DNA from: Ulva prolifera
Taxonomy: Eukaryota > Chlorophyta > Ulvophyceae > Ulvales > Ulvaceae
NCBI GenBank assembly: GCA_023078555.1
Contig: CM041204.1
Location: forward strand, 2,208,985-2,272,984
Direction of reading: 5' to 3'
Length of the DNA stretch: 64,000 nt
Shown here piece after piece: positions 23,326-34,759 of this stretch (position 1 is the stretch's first letter; every line of letters begins with the position of its first letter). The position numbers were made by a program, and so were the translations under genes. The notes beneath the pieces are model-generated. The model was given only the letters and a program-made list of their open reading frames with translations. It was not told the DNA's origin and did not search any database.

Positions 23326-26300
23326 AGGACAACGTGCGGCTGGGGGCCAACCAGGCGGGGTGGTGGCATCGTGTGTGAGACATGTATGCCTGGTGCATGC
23401 GTGGGCATCATGACCCGCAAGAGCACACCGGCTGCGGCCGCTCAAGCAGTGTCGGCGCGCCTCCGGCCGCGGTGCCCGAGGCGCGCTGCAGCTCGAGCAC
23501 GGCGGCGAACACGGCGCCGGTCATGAAGGCGTCGAAGCCGGCCTCGTGCGCAAACGCCGCGCCCTCGGTGCCGGAGTACCGCGTGAAGCCCTGCGCGTGC
23601 TCCACCCGCGGCATCCCCGCCCTGCACCACGGGTGTCAGCGGTCAGGGCTTCATTTGTTTCAACAATGCTGAACAGAAGCCGCACCACGCGTCAATATGA
23701 AGCCCAAGCCGTGCATGCAACGTGAGACAGGGGGTCTCAACACGGAGTGCTGAATCAGATCCTGGTGTTCAGAAGCGAAGTCGACAGCCGCGCCCGCACA
23801 GAGTCTAAGCACGGTGCCTGTTTGCAGTGCAGCAATCACGCCGCACCCCTTCTCCAGAAGCTCGCGCCACCGCCCGGTCGCCCCCTCCGCGCGCTTGCCC
23901 TCCACCAGCGCCTCATACAGATCCCCAAGCGTCGTGCTGTCAAACAGCGGCGGGCTGCCGCCGCCGCCGTTGCCGCCGCCCGGCGGGTGGGCCGGGTGGG
24001 CTTGCTCGAGGGCGTTGGTCAGGTGCTTGGTGTCATAGATGCCGCCGGGGAACCAGGCCTCGGTGGCGGCTTTGAAGTCGGGCCAGGCGGGGAAGTCCGC
24101 GACAAAGATGTTCAGGACATATATCAGGTCGAACAACATGTTGTGTCCCACGACCGGCTTGCCGGCGGCCTGTAGGATGCTCATGACGCTCGTGAACCCT
24201 GCCGCCGCCTGCACACACCCACACACAAACGCGTGTACACCCATCTGCTGGCCGTGGTTTAGGTGCGCTGCGTGGATGGTCCCAAAGCTGTGATGCGCGC
24301 TGCTCCTGCAGCGCTTCCCACCTCCTCGCCTGTGTCCTTGAACCACACACGTGCATGTCTGTCAGGGTATCTGCGCCGCGAAGGCCACACGCCTGATCCT
24401 CCCCCGCCAGTGCCAACACCACCAGTGGGCAACCACAGATGTCTGAAGCAGCTCAAAGCAGGCCGTCTAGCGTGCAGGCGCGTGGCGGAAGCAGCCTGCA
24501 GCGGGGCCGAGAAGCTCGTCCCAATGCATGTGAGTGACGACCGAGGTACGGAGGTGTTGCTGGTGGTGTTGCTGGTGGTGTACAAGGACAAGGCCAGAGA
24601 CGCAGGCTGCTGGTGGTGTGGGTCGGGTCCGCGCGGCCGGCAGAGCGCTGCGAGCGAGGGGCGAGAAGGGCACACGGGCGCGCACCTCGATTTCGTCCCG
24701 CTTCTGCTGCTTCAGCCGCTGCTCATGCTCCCCCACCTCGGCCTTCGTCGCCCGCGTCACGAGCAGCGCAGTCTCCTGCACCGCGCAGATGGTTCAGCAC
24801 TCCGCACCACAGCACCGGCGCGGCTGTTAGCACCCGGAATCCGCAATGGCACTCCCCACTCAATCGCAATGTGCATCCGCGCTCATCGGCGGGACGGCAG
24901 CTGCTCAATGCGCGCTGCGTGCTGCGTGCTGGCACGGGTCGGAGCCACACCGCGCGTTCGCCGACCTTCTCCACGTAGAACCCTGGCGACCCCGCGTCGC
25001 CGAGCTGGAGCGCCTCCAGCGCCTGGTACGCAAACACGCGCTCTGCGGGGCGGCAGCCCTGCGCGACGCGGAGGGTCGCCTCCTCCGAGCTGCGGTGCCA
25101 CTCCCTCACTGCCGCCTGGACGGAGGCGATCAGGTGCCGCGCGGAGGGGGTGGACGGCTCGCGGCGCGACCACTTGCGGGGGCGGTCCGCGCTCTGCACA
25201 GCGCAGCACAGTACGTCAGCGGCGGCGCAATATGGCTGTGGAGCTGGCCGCACTGGGGAGCGGCGTCGTTGTGATGGCAGCGCAACACTGCAGTAACACT
25301 GCCATGTGGCTGGCAAGAGGCACGTTCCGCTGCGTCAATCTTGGTGGACACAGTGTTTGTCCACGTCTTGTACCAACGGTACCACTGGTACCGTTGGTAC
25401 AAGACTAACGTGGCCATCTCTGCGACAGATCTGTGACTGCCCAGCATAGTCAATGTGTTGCAATAGCAAATCTTGACCCACATCGAACTCGGCCTTGGCC
25501 CAGCAGAGCACGGCCACAGCACGGCCACACGAGGCGCGTGGAGGGCGCATGCATGTGGCACAAGGCGTGCATTTGGCAATGCGTCCCTGCAACACAATGC
25601 ACAACGGCGTGCAACACAAAGGCGTGCATTGTGTTGCAGGGACGCATAGCCGGAGTCAAGTAGAGTGGTTGCAGAATGCCATCACCCGCGGCGGCGGCGG
25701 CGTGCGTGAGGTGTGATGGGTGTGATTTGCATTTCGCAGGTCTGTCGAAGTGCGAGGCGTGTCCCAAGGATGAAGTCGGAGCGGCCAGGGAAACGCACAA
25801 GCGCAGTTGTGAGGTCTGACGGTTGAGGAATGTGATGAGCGTTTCGTGGCATCAGATGAGCGTTTCGTGCGGGGGCCATGAGGCAATCCGGTCTATGTGA
25901 CTGGTGCACATGGAGCTGCGGCCACGTGGCAGTGTACGTGGAGCTGTCAGACCACCTGGTATGTGCGCAAGTGTTCGCGCACACAGCAGCTGCGTGCGGC
26001 CGATTGCGTGGGTGTGCCTTTCCCCTGGTTGTTGCTCGCGGTGCTACCTGCCTTGCTTGCTTTGTGCTTGTAACACACAGCAGCAGCACGCTGTGATTGC
26101 GCGCCGTGTTCGTGTTCGGATTCGACGTGGGTGAGCATCGGTGCATCTCCTGCCGTGCATGCATTGGGGCGTTGGCATGCCTGTTCGTTGCCCTGGCGGT
26201 GCTACCGGCCGCTCCGACTTTGACCTTGTCACGCACAGCAGCAGGAGCTGGCCCGGTTCAGGCCAGCACAACCACGGCGTGTTTGTCGCGAGGGCAGAGT

Positions 26301-29300
26301 CGATGAGCGTCACAGACCACATATGCTTGGTGTGAAGCGCCTGTGCCATGTGCATGCATGTCCACCCCGCCACGCTGCGAGTTGCCAGCACATGTACAGC
26401 GCCAGAAAACATCTGTGCTCGACAGGGGCGGTGCACTGCAACTCTGCAGACGCTGCGTCTGCAACCCGTTCGTGCTCTGTCCTTGTAATGCATCCACACA
26501 GGCACGGCGGTGTGGATCCTGGTTTGTATGGGGGGGGTGTTTATTTTTGCGCATGCGTTGTAGATGTGCAGAAAGTACGGATCAGCCACTTGTGTCACAA
26601 GGGCACAGCGAGCAAGGCAGTATGGATCAGCCACTTGTGTCAGCTGCTGACTATACACTGGCAGTCATATGATGCATTCTGGTGTGATGCCATGCACTGG
26701 TTCTCATCATGCACAAGAACATCATCTGGGAGCCAGGTGAGAGACAGGCAGTGTTTGTCAATCACTACACAGGTTCCCACAGGTCCCCCTCCCTCCCTCC
26801 CTAGCACAATGTCGATGAGTCCCTGATGAGTCCCTCCTGTGACATGCTGAATGGTCATGTTCTGAATGGTCACGGTCCTGTTACAAGGACAAGAGGCAGA
26901 CACAAACATGATGGCAAGCTGGCAGCATCACAGGCACACACGGTATGGTGCTACCTGCCTTGCTTGCTTTGTCCTTGCAACACATAACCTCATGAGCTGA
27001 GGCCTCACCTCACCTCACCACTCACGAATGGTCACAGCACCACCACCAGGGCAGCTGAGCATTCTGTTATACAATTAGATCAGGGTCAAGGGACCTGATG
27101 TTCACTTCGTTGTGGCACAAGGATGTGTGCCATGACAAACAAGTCATCTTCATCAGGCCTCAATCCTCATGAGGGCAGATGGTGACAAACACATTATACA
27201 GCAGACAGCTTGCTTCAACAGCTTGCTGTGACATGGCCAGCGTGCCAAGCCTGGTCCATGCAAGCAAGCGCAGAGGCAGATACTATCACAGCACCCACAA
27301 CGAAAGGCCACACAACCCCCAAACATTGGGCCGTTGGCATCCTTGCTGGCATGCTTATTTGTTGCCCTGGCAGTGCTTCAGGGGTTACACACAACCCCCA
27401 AACAGACCCATTGACTGGCTGTCCCCCCCACCAAGCAGCTCTGCATGCCATGCCATGTCCGCAGCCGTCTGCTGGGAGTGATGCACTGGTTGGTTTGTCC
27501 ATGCCATGACATGCAAACACATGCAAACACATGGCTGCCACCACATCATGTCAGCCTGCCCACGCTGTGCACCTGGCAGATTGGCGCACTGAAGTGTGTC
27601 ACTGCTGCATGACGACACCCACCCCTGAAGACACTCTACAGGCACATTATGCCATGAAAGCAACAATGAGACAACACTTTACACCACCTGCATCAGCTCC
27701 ATTGCAAGCTGCTGCCTGGCAAGAGACCTCTCACCTCCACATGTATGCACGGGCCAAACGATCATGTGACACGAGTTCAGCTGTAGACATGTCAAACCAT
27801 GACTGTTGGCCTGTGTTCAATGTTCACAGCACACTGGGAGGATGCCATGAAACTGCAGGAAACGCACATGCATGTAGTTCACGCTGCAGCTGCAGCCTGG
27901 TGTGCGCTTCATGGAAGGTCATCATCTACAGGTGCACCACTCAAGGTTGCTGTGTTGATGTGTGTCCCTTCACTCCTCTGTGGTGGCAGGTGCATCACAC
28001 GCATGTGCCAGGAGCATACACTCTCAGTTCGTGCCCGCACATGATGTCTACCTGTCTACCTGGCCGCCTCCAGAGGGTCTGCAGTCTGTGCAGCTGCCCG
28101 GCATTTGGGGCATTTGGGCGGGGCATTTAAGCATTTGGGCATTTGCATTTGGGCGGGGCATTTGGGCATTTGGGCGGCGAGGCAGGTAGCAGGTATCTCT
28201 GCAGACTCACAAACTGCACAAACTGACGACAGCCAACAGGAACCCCACCACCCAGCCATGCATGCATGCAGTCATCAGTGCGACAGACCTCTCCGACTTC
28301 TCCGACCTCTCCAACTTCTCCGACTATTGACTCACTGTTCTCCGGCCTCTCCGACTTCTCCCTTGGAACACCCATGCACTCATATGCATGCAACTGACAA
28401 CTGTCCGTATTCCACACAAACAACTCACAGAACAAGCAATGCAACACACAGACCAACACACCGACTCCGCTGACTCCGCTGTACGTGTCCCCGGATCCCT
28501 ATCCTGCACCATGGCACCCGTATGTGCCGGCTCCAGACGGCTCCAGGCGAAGTGCGTGAGCCTGTTGGGAAGCACTCCAATGTTTGGTGTGCTTCCCCAG
28601 CCGCCACCGGAACGGAATACCTAATCCGGCATCCACTGCATGCCCAGCAATTGACTGGGACACGGGGCGCAGAAGATGTATCATATCAGCCCGGCAGACT
28701 AGTGTAATACTGAAATACTGCTTGGTAGAGCACTGGCAGGGGCCCCGGCAGGGCGTGCTCACCCGTGAGCACGCGGCATCACTGGCAGAGCAGCCAGAGA
28801 TGTAAGTAGAGCGGCGTAGATGTAGATCGAGATTGACGGAGCTGATGTTGCTTTGAACCAATCACCAATCAAGCAGAATTCTGTGAAAGTGTGATTAAAA
28901 ATGGCATGTTGACGGCAATGGCAGCTTCGCATCTGAGGCAGCATCTCCACAGGCGCTGCTGCAGCAACAACACAACAACACGCACCCTCCTTGATACACA
29001 CCGTTTCAATGGGCCTCAACGGGCGGGGGAGTGAGTGACATGCTGCTGCCGCCCTGCTGCTGCATGCAGCCTGATGACCAAACGAGACATCCCTGGCCAT
29101 GGCATGTGACGAATCTGTCACGGACGCTCCCGGAACGTCAGAGTGGCGTGGCGTGGTGGCGTGGTGGCGTGGTGCGTGAGTGTGCAGATTTGTGTGATGC
29201 TTGTGGACAAGGCAGGGCTGCGCTGCGGTGAATGTTGGTATTTCATTTCTGACTGATTCGCATCTGCATCATAGCGTGCAGAAGCAGCCGAAAGGAGGCC

Positions 29301-29825
29301 ATGGCGGCTCAGCTTCCCTGTTGCTATGCATCAAGGAGACTGTCTGTACACGTGGCATTGTATTGACGAGACCATTCACAACGGTGCCATGCTCGCCTCG
29401 CTTTAGATTTGATGTACGCCATCAACACCACCTGGTGCAGTGAAATAAAGCAAATTTACTGATACGTATCCTGACGAGACATTGACAACTCCGAATGAAC
29501 ATCAGGTTGTCAGTGCTCCAGCTAGCTGGTGGCCATAGCGATGCTTGCTAGCGTTCACTGCGACCACTCGACACGGCTGTGTAAAGTAAAGTAAATCTAA
29601 ATTTACTGAGCCGTATCCTACTGGACATTGACAACTCCGAGTTAACGTGCGGCTGTGTAAAGTCAAAGCGAAGTTAATCTGAATTTTCCGTGTGTTCAGG
29701 CATGCAGGCGTACACCGTGTGCAAAGCAGAACACTGTACATGCACGCAGGGTCGCCTACATTTTGATTCCAACTCGGCGCTTGCTTGCGATCAACGGGAC
29801 CGCATGCCGGAATCAAACGACCTGA

Positions 29826-29863
<38 letters not shown>

Positions 29864-32613
29864 CGCTTGTGACACAGGGCTTGATTCACAGGAAACCGAA
29901 ACAATCATGCACTGCCGTTCCAGGTTCCAAATCGCACTCTGAACGACCAAGGAAGGGACCCCGAAAGGGGAGGGTGCCGTTCATCCCGTCCGCAGCACCC
30001 TCTGTGCTTTGCGCGTGGCTATGGGCAGCTGGAACGCCAGCAGGGGAGAGGAGAGGAGAGGCGCGCAGGCCGAAGCCCAGGCTCAGGCCGAAGCCCAGGG
30101 CCGCACCTGCGGGAGGCGGCGCTTGCGCAGCAGCTGCACCTCCACCTGCTACCTCTACCTGCAGCACAAGGGAGGAAAGCTGCAGGGGCACACCTGCAGG
30201 AGGCGGCGCTTGTGTTGCAGCTGGAGGTATGGGATGCCGTCATACACAAACTTGTTGAAGTCGAAGTTGTGCTGCGCGAGGTACTCCAGGGACGAAGCCT
30301 GGCACGTGAAGCGCGTCTCGGACGACTGGAAGGAGCGCGGGAAGATGTTGAGGTTGAAGGTCTTGGCGGTGAAGCCGCCGCCCGCGGCGCGCGTGAACGC
30401 CGCGACGCCGAACTGGTTCACGAGGAACTTCCGCGCGCTCGCGTGCATCTGCATGCATGGCCGCAATCAGCAGCTGGGCACGGGGAGAGGGGGGGGGGGG
30501 AGTTGGCTTGGCAGTTGTCTAAGGGGCCAGGCAACAATGGTGTGCATGCTATGGAGCAAGTTTTTACTCAATTTATGGTGCCTTGGAGAGCATGAGTGGG
30601 GCCGTGGACGAGGAAACAGAATGAAAGCGTGCTCAGAGGTGTGGCAGGTGTGAGCACAGTGGCTTCATGACAGCGATTGCGGGCAGCGACGGCTGTGGTC
30701 TGCGCACGAGTCGTGCGGAGTTCTGCAGTGACGGAATGGGGCTGGGGGTAACAAGCTGTTGAGGGGGGGTGGGGCCCCGTACAGCGTCTTGGCGTGCGGC
30801 GGAGGACGGCAGGCGGTGTGTGTTGGCGCCTTCGTGGCGGGTAACGATTTAAGTGCGCCCATGCGGCGCCTCAAGGAGCGCGAGTTGGTGTCGACGACGA
30901 TGTCGAAGAGGCAGATAGTTACACGGAAACTGCAAGCAGCTCACGAACATGTCCACCAAAGCAGCACAACGCACCCCAGCCACAGCCAGCACAAGAAGAA
31001 CCGATAGTAGCCACATCGACATACAAAAACAGCAATGCCCCCGCACATGCACCCGCCATCGCACCCCGCCGGTGTGGGTCGGTGCGAAAAGGCCTACGTA
31101 GAGGCGGTGGTGCGTTCGGGCGTGTGTCAAGAGGCTGCGCCGGAGTGGCAAGGGTGCTCCTGAGATTTTTGCACGGCTGGGGAAGCTGCTGGTCTCTGTG
31201 CAATGCCTGCGGTGCTGCCTGCTTCTGCGAACTTGTCTGTGTGGCACAGTGTGCTGCACAGCAGCTGGGGCAGAGGGCAGAGCGCGGATAGCAGGGGCGC
31301 ATGAGGGTGTGGCCGATTATTATTATGCTGACATGCCCTGTCTAGGCTGTGACAGAGGTGTCTGTGCATGGAGCACTGCATGCATCGCGGTAAGACATGC
31401 TGCTGCGATGGCGGCACCACGTGCATGCGCTGCCATGGCTGGTCGAATCCGCAACTCGAGCGAATTGTCAGAGGGGCTTCGCACGCCTGTAATTCAGGCC
31501 TTTGTGACGACAGCGCCAATGGCAGGTCGCGCACGTGGCGCATCTGTTGCTTGTGAGATGTGATCAAGGGCGCCTTGCTGTGCGAGCATGGTCAGTGTCA
31601 CAGCAGCATGGCCAGTGTCACAGCAGCATGGTCAGTGTCACAGCAGCCCCAGCTCGAAGCTCGTTGGAGCCTACCCAAGACAGCACTAATGATTGCAATG
31701 CTTTGAGTGACTCTGACTGCAAGGTCTTTCAAGCGGACGTGAGCTGGTTGTTGTCAGGAGCTTGCTTGTTGCTGCATGCCTAGCTGTACAACTGACTATG
31801 GTGGCTAATATGCTTGCCTTGAGCGCCAGAAGCGTCACATACAGCCCCTTATCTATCAATAACGCGCTATTACTCAATTATAATCACCTGAAGAGCATTG
31901 CATGGGCTTGAAGAGGTCTACTGTGCGTGCAGAGCGACCTGTTGCTCAACGGCATCACGAATATCAATCGAAATGCCACTGTAAAATGGTGTGATGGCTT
32001 TGATGTGAGTTTTGCCTGGCCGTTTGCGCTGTTTTGCCTCCGTGGCACAGTTTGCAGGGAAAGCAGGTGGCTGAACAGAGGTGCACCTTGTAGTACCGCA
32101 GCGGCATGTCGTCCAGGTACGAGCCCTCGTTGTTGTCTAGGAACAAGCCCGTCATTTCACAGTCAAATGCCACAAAGTCACATTCTTCTACGGCCTCCTT
32201 GATATTCTTCACCGCTGCGTCGAAGTTGTGCCGCGTCACCTGTGCGCACACGTAGATCACTCACACGCATCCCGCGAGGTGCAGGAGATTGCATCCATGC
32301 ACACGGACCGTCTGTTTGGCAAAGCTCGAGGCTTTGCTTGCGTGAACATGCACCAGTATCTGTGTGTGCCGGCTCACGCCCGAGCAGCGGTGCCTGCAAC
32401 GCGGAGAGAGCGCACGTCCACTGCGTCTGACATGTCGAGGATATCCGATTTGACTCCAGATGAGGAAGATGGAACTGACTTGGTGTCAAGTGACGGCCGT
32501 GTGAGGCCGCGCTGATCTAACATCACGGAACTAATTGGCCTTGACGGCAGGAAAGCCGTCCCTCTGTACACAGTCCGAAGAACGCCCCGACCATGAACAA
32601 AGCACACCATCAC
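22117..32613 (-). CDS. PARN: Poly(A)-specific ribonuclease PARN
   Basis: DEDD-family 3' exonuclease that removes poly(A) tails. Exons, 5' to 3': 32613-32416, 32239-32087, 30448-30194, 25193-24936, 24775-24686, 24208-23847, 23621-23429, 23028-22659, probably 22529-22444, and 22329-22117. Exons from the second to the eighth join in phase and their lengths match their translations. Catalytic residues are all present: Asp and Glu in VAFDCEMTG, Asp in GHNMLFD, and His and Asp in HEAGFDAFMTG. Other family landmarks are HNFDFNKFVYDGIPYL and GKPVVGHNMLFDLIYVL. The first exon is Arg/Ser-rich with a weakly mitochondrial-like start, which agrees with plant PARN acting in mitochondria, but the start is less certain. 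The exon at 22.5 kb and a possible 15-nt exon near 24325 are tentative. Introns 2 (1.6 kb) and 3 (5.0 kb) are filled with repeats. Confidence 0.92.
23074..23092 (+). repeat. G homopolymer in PARN intron
   Basis: A run of about 19 G, followed after TT by six more, in the intron between the PARN exons ending at 23429 and starting at 23028. Read on the gene's strand it is a pyrimidine tract shortly upstream of the acceptor at 23029. Confidence 0.9.
23292..23332 (+). repeat. C homopolymer in PARN intron
   Basis: About 41 consecutive C, in the same 400-bp intron as the G run at 23074. On the coding strand this is a poly-G tract. Its length is probably approximate, since such runs are error-prone in sequencing. 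Confidence 0.9.
25365..25405. repeat. 41-bp perfect palindrome
   Basis: GTCTTGTACCAACGGTACCA is mirrored around a single central C. Flanking CCACG/CGTGG extends the symmetry imperfectly. Confidence 0.9.
25579..25647. repeat. Inverted repeat with 24-bp perfect arms
   Basis: Arms 25579-25602 and 25624-25647 (ATGCGTCCCTGCAACACA...) are exact reverse complements around a 21-bp loop. The loop itself repeats GTGCAACACAA, part of the arm. Confidence 0.9.
28100..28177. repeat. GCATTTGGGCGG short tandem repeats
   Basis: Six or more imperfect units of GCATTTGGGC with or without GGGG. It lies in PARN intron 3. Confidence 0.75.
29448..29648 (+). repeat. Fold-back repeat family, two direct copies
   Basis: Copies at 29448-29516 and 29578-29648 share the core AAATTTACTGAGCCGTATCC followed by GGACATTGACAACTCCGA. 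A third fragment (GTGTAAAGTCAAAGCGAAG) follows at about 29652. Other family members are at 37400-37495, 38008-38155, 56258-56318 and 57461-57505. Confidence 0.75.
29827..29862 (+). repeat. C homopolymer
   Basis: About 36 C in a row within PARN intron 3. Exact length is uncertain. Confidence 0.9.
31587..31646 (+). repeat. Three 20-bp tandem units
   Basis: The unit CATGGTCAGTGTCACAGCAG occurs three times, the second with GCC for GTC, in PARN intron 2. Confidence 0.85.
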
Positions 32614-32738
32614 TCATCTCCGTGCCATCTGGTCGGATGCTATACGAAACGGGACGAGGGACGATGCAAGAGTCACGTGCTAGACGTGCTGCACATGCCT
32701 GATCTCGAGATATACCTGGAAACTGATACTACAGCCGA

Positions 32739-33450
32739 CTAATACGTCTGCGCTGTGCACTCATATGCATGGTGGTTCTGGTTGCTGCTGAGAGTTCTTG
32801 TGACGCGAAGGACAGCTGCTTGTGCGAGTGAAGCAATGGCAGAAGAGCAAGCCAGCCAATGCATGAGTCCTGCGATGAAGACGGCAACATGCAAATATGC
32901 TACCACATCGACAAGGATGCTCTTTCGGATCACTGAGTCTGCGAAGAGCTGCAGCGCCTGGAAAATCACGTAAGCAGTGGTCACATCACAGTGTTGCCAC
33001 GATTGTTGGGCTCGCGGGTAGGCATTGTCACAAGTGTGCTCCACTTCGCCAGAATGACCATTTCGATGAACTCCGGGGTTGATGGACTCGCGGATACTGG
33101 GCTCGAATCGAGCGCTCTTCCATGCACACCTCGTGTGTCAGATCCGAGCGGCTCCACATAACAAATGTACATTTCTGCGTGCAGGCAAGGAGGGGCTGGG
33201 TCAGATGATCAGGCAATGGGCAATGCCGAACAAGCCCACTCCTGCCCTCTCCGCATCGCCTGGTATAAGACACAGCAAGAGTGAGGCCATCAGCAGCAAG
33301 ATGATCCCACAGGTGATCAACAGCGGACACAGTGGCAAGTCTGGTGGGGTCATAACAGAACCATGTGGGGCCGTACACCGCAGCAAGGTCACGCGTCATC
33401 TGGCAGAGGGTGAGCGTGTGAGTGCCACTTGTTCTGTTTAGGTACACCAT
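32739..33450 (-). CDS. Possible small membrane protein
   Basis: The best part is a terminal exon, 32969-32739, after a good acceptor (GATTTTCCAG). It encodes ALQLFADSVIRKSILVDVVA and then a hydrophobic stretch (YLHVAVFIAGLMHWLACSSA), and ends in TAG. Upstream a 140-codon frame from ATG 33450 overlaps, in another frame, a hydrophobic segment (LPLCPLLITCGIILLLMASL, 33392-33201). I cannot decide which frame is used or fix the joining donor near 32990. No family recognised. It ends 126 bp upstream of the PARN start, in the same direction. Confidence 0.35.
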
Positions 33451-34759
33451 CCCAAGTCACAGGCAGCTGCATGGGCTACACTGACCAGCTGAGATAGATT
33501 GTGAGCTCCTATGAGTCTACACGAGCAGTCGATGTGCACTGTACACTGGGGAAACTTGATCATCACATGAAAAGAGTGTGAGGATTGTCAGAGTCTGAGC
33601 AGTTTGCGACCACAGTGCACAATAGCGATGACTTTCTGGCTGGGCACAACCCGATGCGTAATACACCCACGTTCAAGGCCGTTGACCTAGTCAGATACAC
33701 TCTCTGAAAAGCTGCTGGACGTCCACACGCCCGCAGGACATCCCTGGCGACACTCTACACCTGCTCAACGAACAGGTGCCAAAGGATTCATCGAAAGTGC
33801 GACAAATAGTTCACGGCCACTGGCGCTGTGCGCCCCACACCGCTCCTCCGGCCCTTGCCGCCATCTCTCAGATCTGCACCTCTGTCACCGAGCGCGTATG
33901 TATGCCGCAGCACGGTCCCGCGACCGCACATGAAACCAGCACGCCCCTGCGGCAGCGCGCTGCGCTGCGCCGCTCCGCCACGCGGCCGCGCCCCTCATTC
34001 TGGCCTGCGGCGGCCGCAAACGACTGCACTGAGGTCACCCCCGCAACGCCACTGCCAGGACACAGCGCGCGACGCATGAAGTGTGCTCATGTCTTGCGAA
34101 CAAGAAACCACAATGCTCGACGGCATGAGCCCACGCCGCCGCTGCGGGGTAGGGGCGCCGGGCCTGCCCGTGAGCGGCGGCAACCCTGTGCAGGCGCCAT
34201 CAGCCTCCATTACGCCATGCCATAGCCATGCTGCCCGTGGATGTCCATCTCGGGCCGCCACCTCCCCCGCACCAATGCCGCAGCAATGACCAACACAGGC
34301 CCGCCGTCCCGTGCCGCAAACGCCGCCGCCGCGCCGCATGTGTGTGCCGCGGCAGGCGGCCCAACACATGCACGCCTGCGCCACGCGGCCATTCGCCACG
34401 CGGCACGTCCGCCGCTGGCCAGCAGGCGCAGGCAGCAGCCAGCGCCCGCTGGTATCGCCTCTTTGCAGAACTCCAGGCACCTACCGCCCTGTGTCAGGGC
34501 AAGGCATGCAGGTGTGCGTGCAGCAGCAGCCCACGCCAGCCTCGCAGTGCGCCGCCGCCGCATCAGCTTAGCAGCACCTGCCATCTACGCGCCCAGCGCT
34601 ATCAGCGACCCATGTGCGGCAGACCGTTCTCAGGCTGGTTCCACTGGTACCGGGGGTATCTGGCACTGCTGCAGCGGATGCACACGGTCACGGCCGCAAG
34701 TCCGCGACATCCCGGCGGTGGTAACGTCTCGCCGCAGTGGCCCGGCCGTAACGCCCGCG
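33451..34759. other. No gene seen; GC-rich 3' flank of GLK-A
   Basis: The first 380 bp are ordinary intergenic sequence. From about 33830 to 34600 the plus strand is C-rich, and long frames appear on both strands, but none has splice sites or domain-like sequence. Those overlapping 34760-35095 are mirrors of the last glucokinase exon. Confidence 0.45.

Larger units (their letters stand above)
25194..30193. other. 5-kb PARN intron 3, repeat-rich
   Basis: No PARN exon is needed here by phase, since the exons at 30194 and 25193 join in frame. The interval holds the palindrome 25365-25405, the hairpin 25579-25647, two copies of the dispersed 45-bp motif (about 26040 and 26946), GCATTTGGGCGG repeats (28100-28177), CTCCGACTT-type repeats (about 28281-28360), fold-back family repeats (29448-29516, 29578-29648) and a C run (29827-29862). 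A related segment pair (GGGGCGTTGGCATGCCTG... near 26166 and 27328) indicates further unlabelled repeats. No nested gene is convincing. Confidence 0.65.

Noticed and set aside
30665..31010. Extra PARN exon near 30.8 kb
   Set aside because: A minus-strand segment (ICLFDIVVDTNSRSLRRRMG) looked coding, but PARN exons on either side join in phase and in family order without it.
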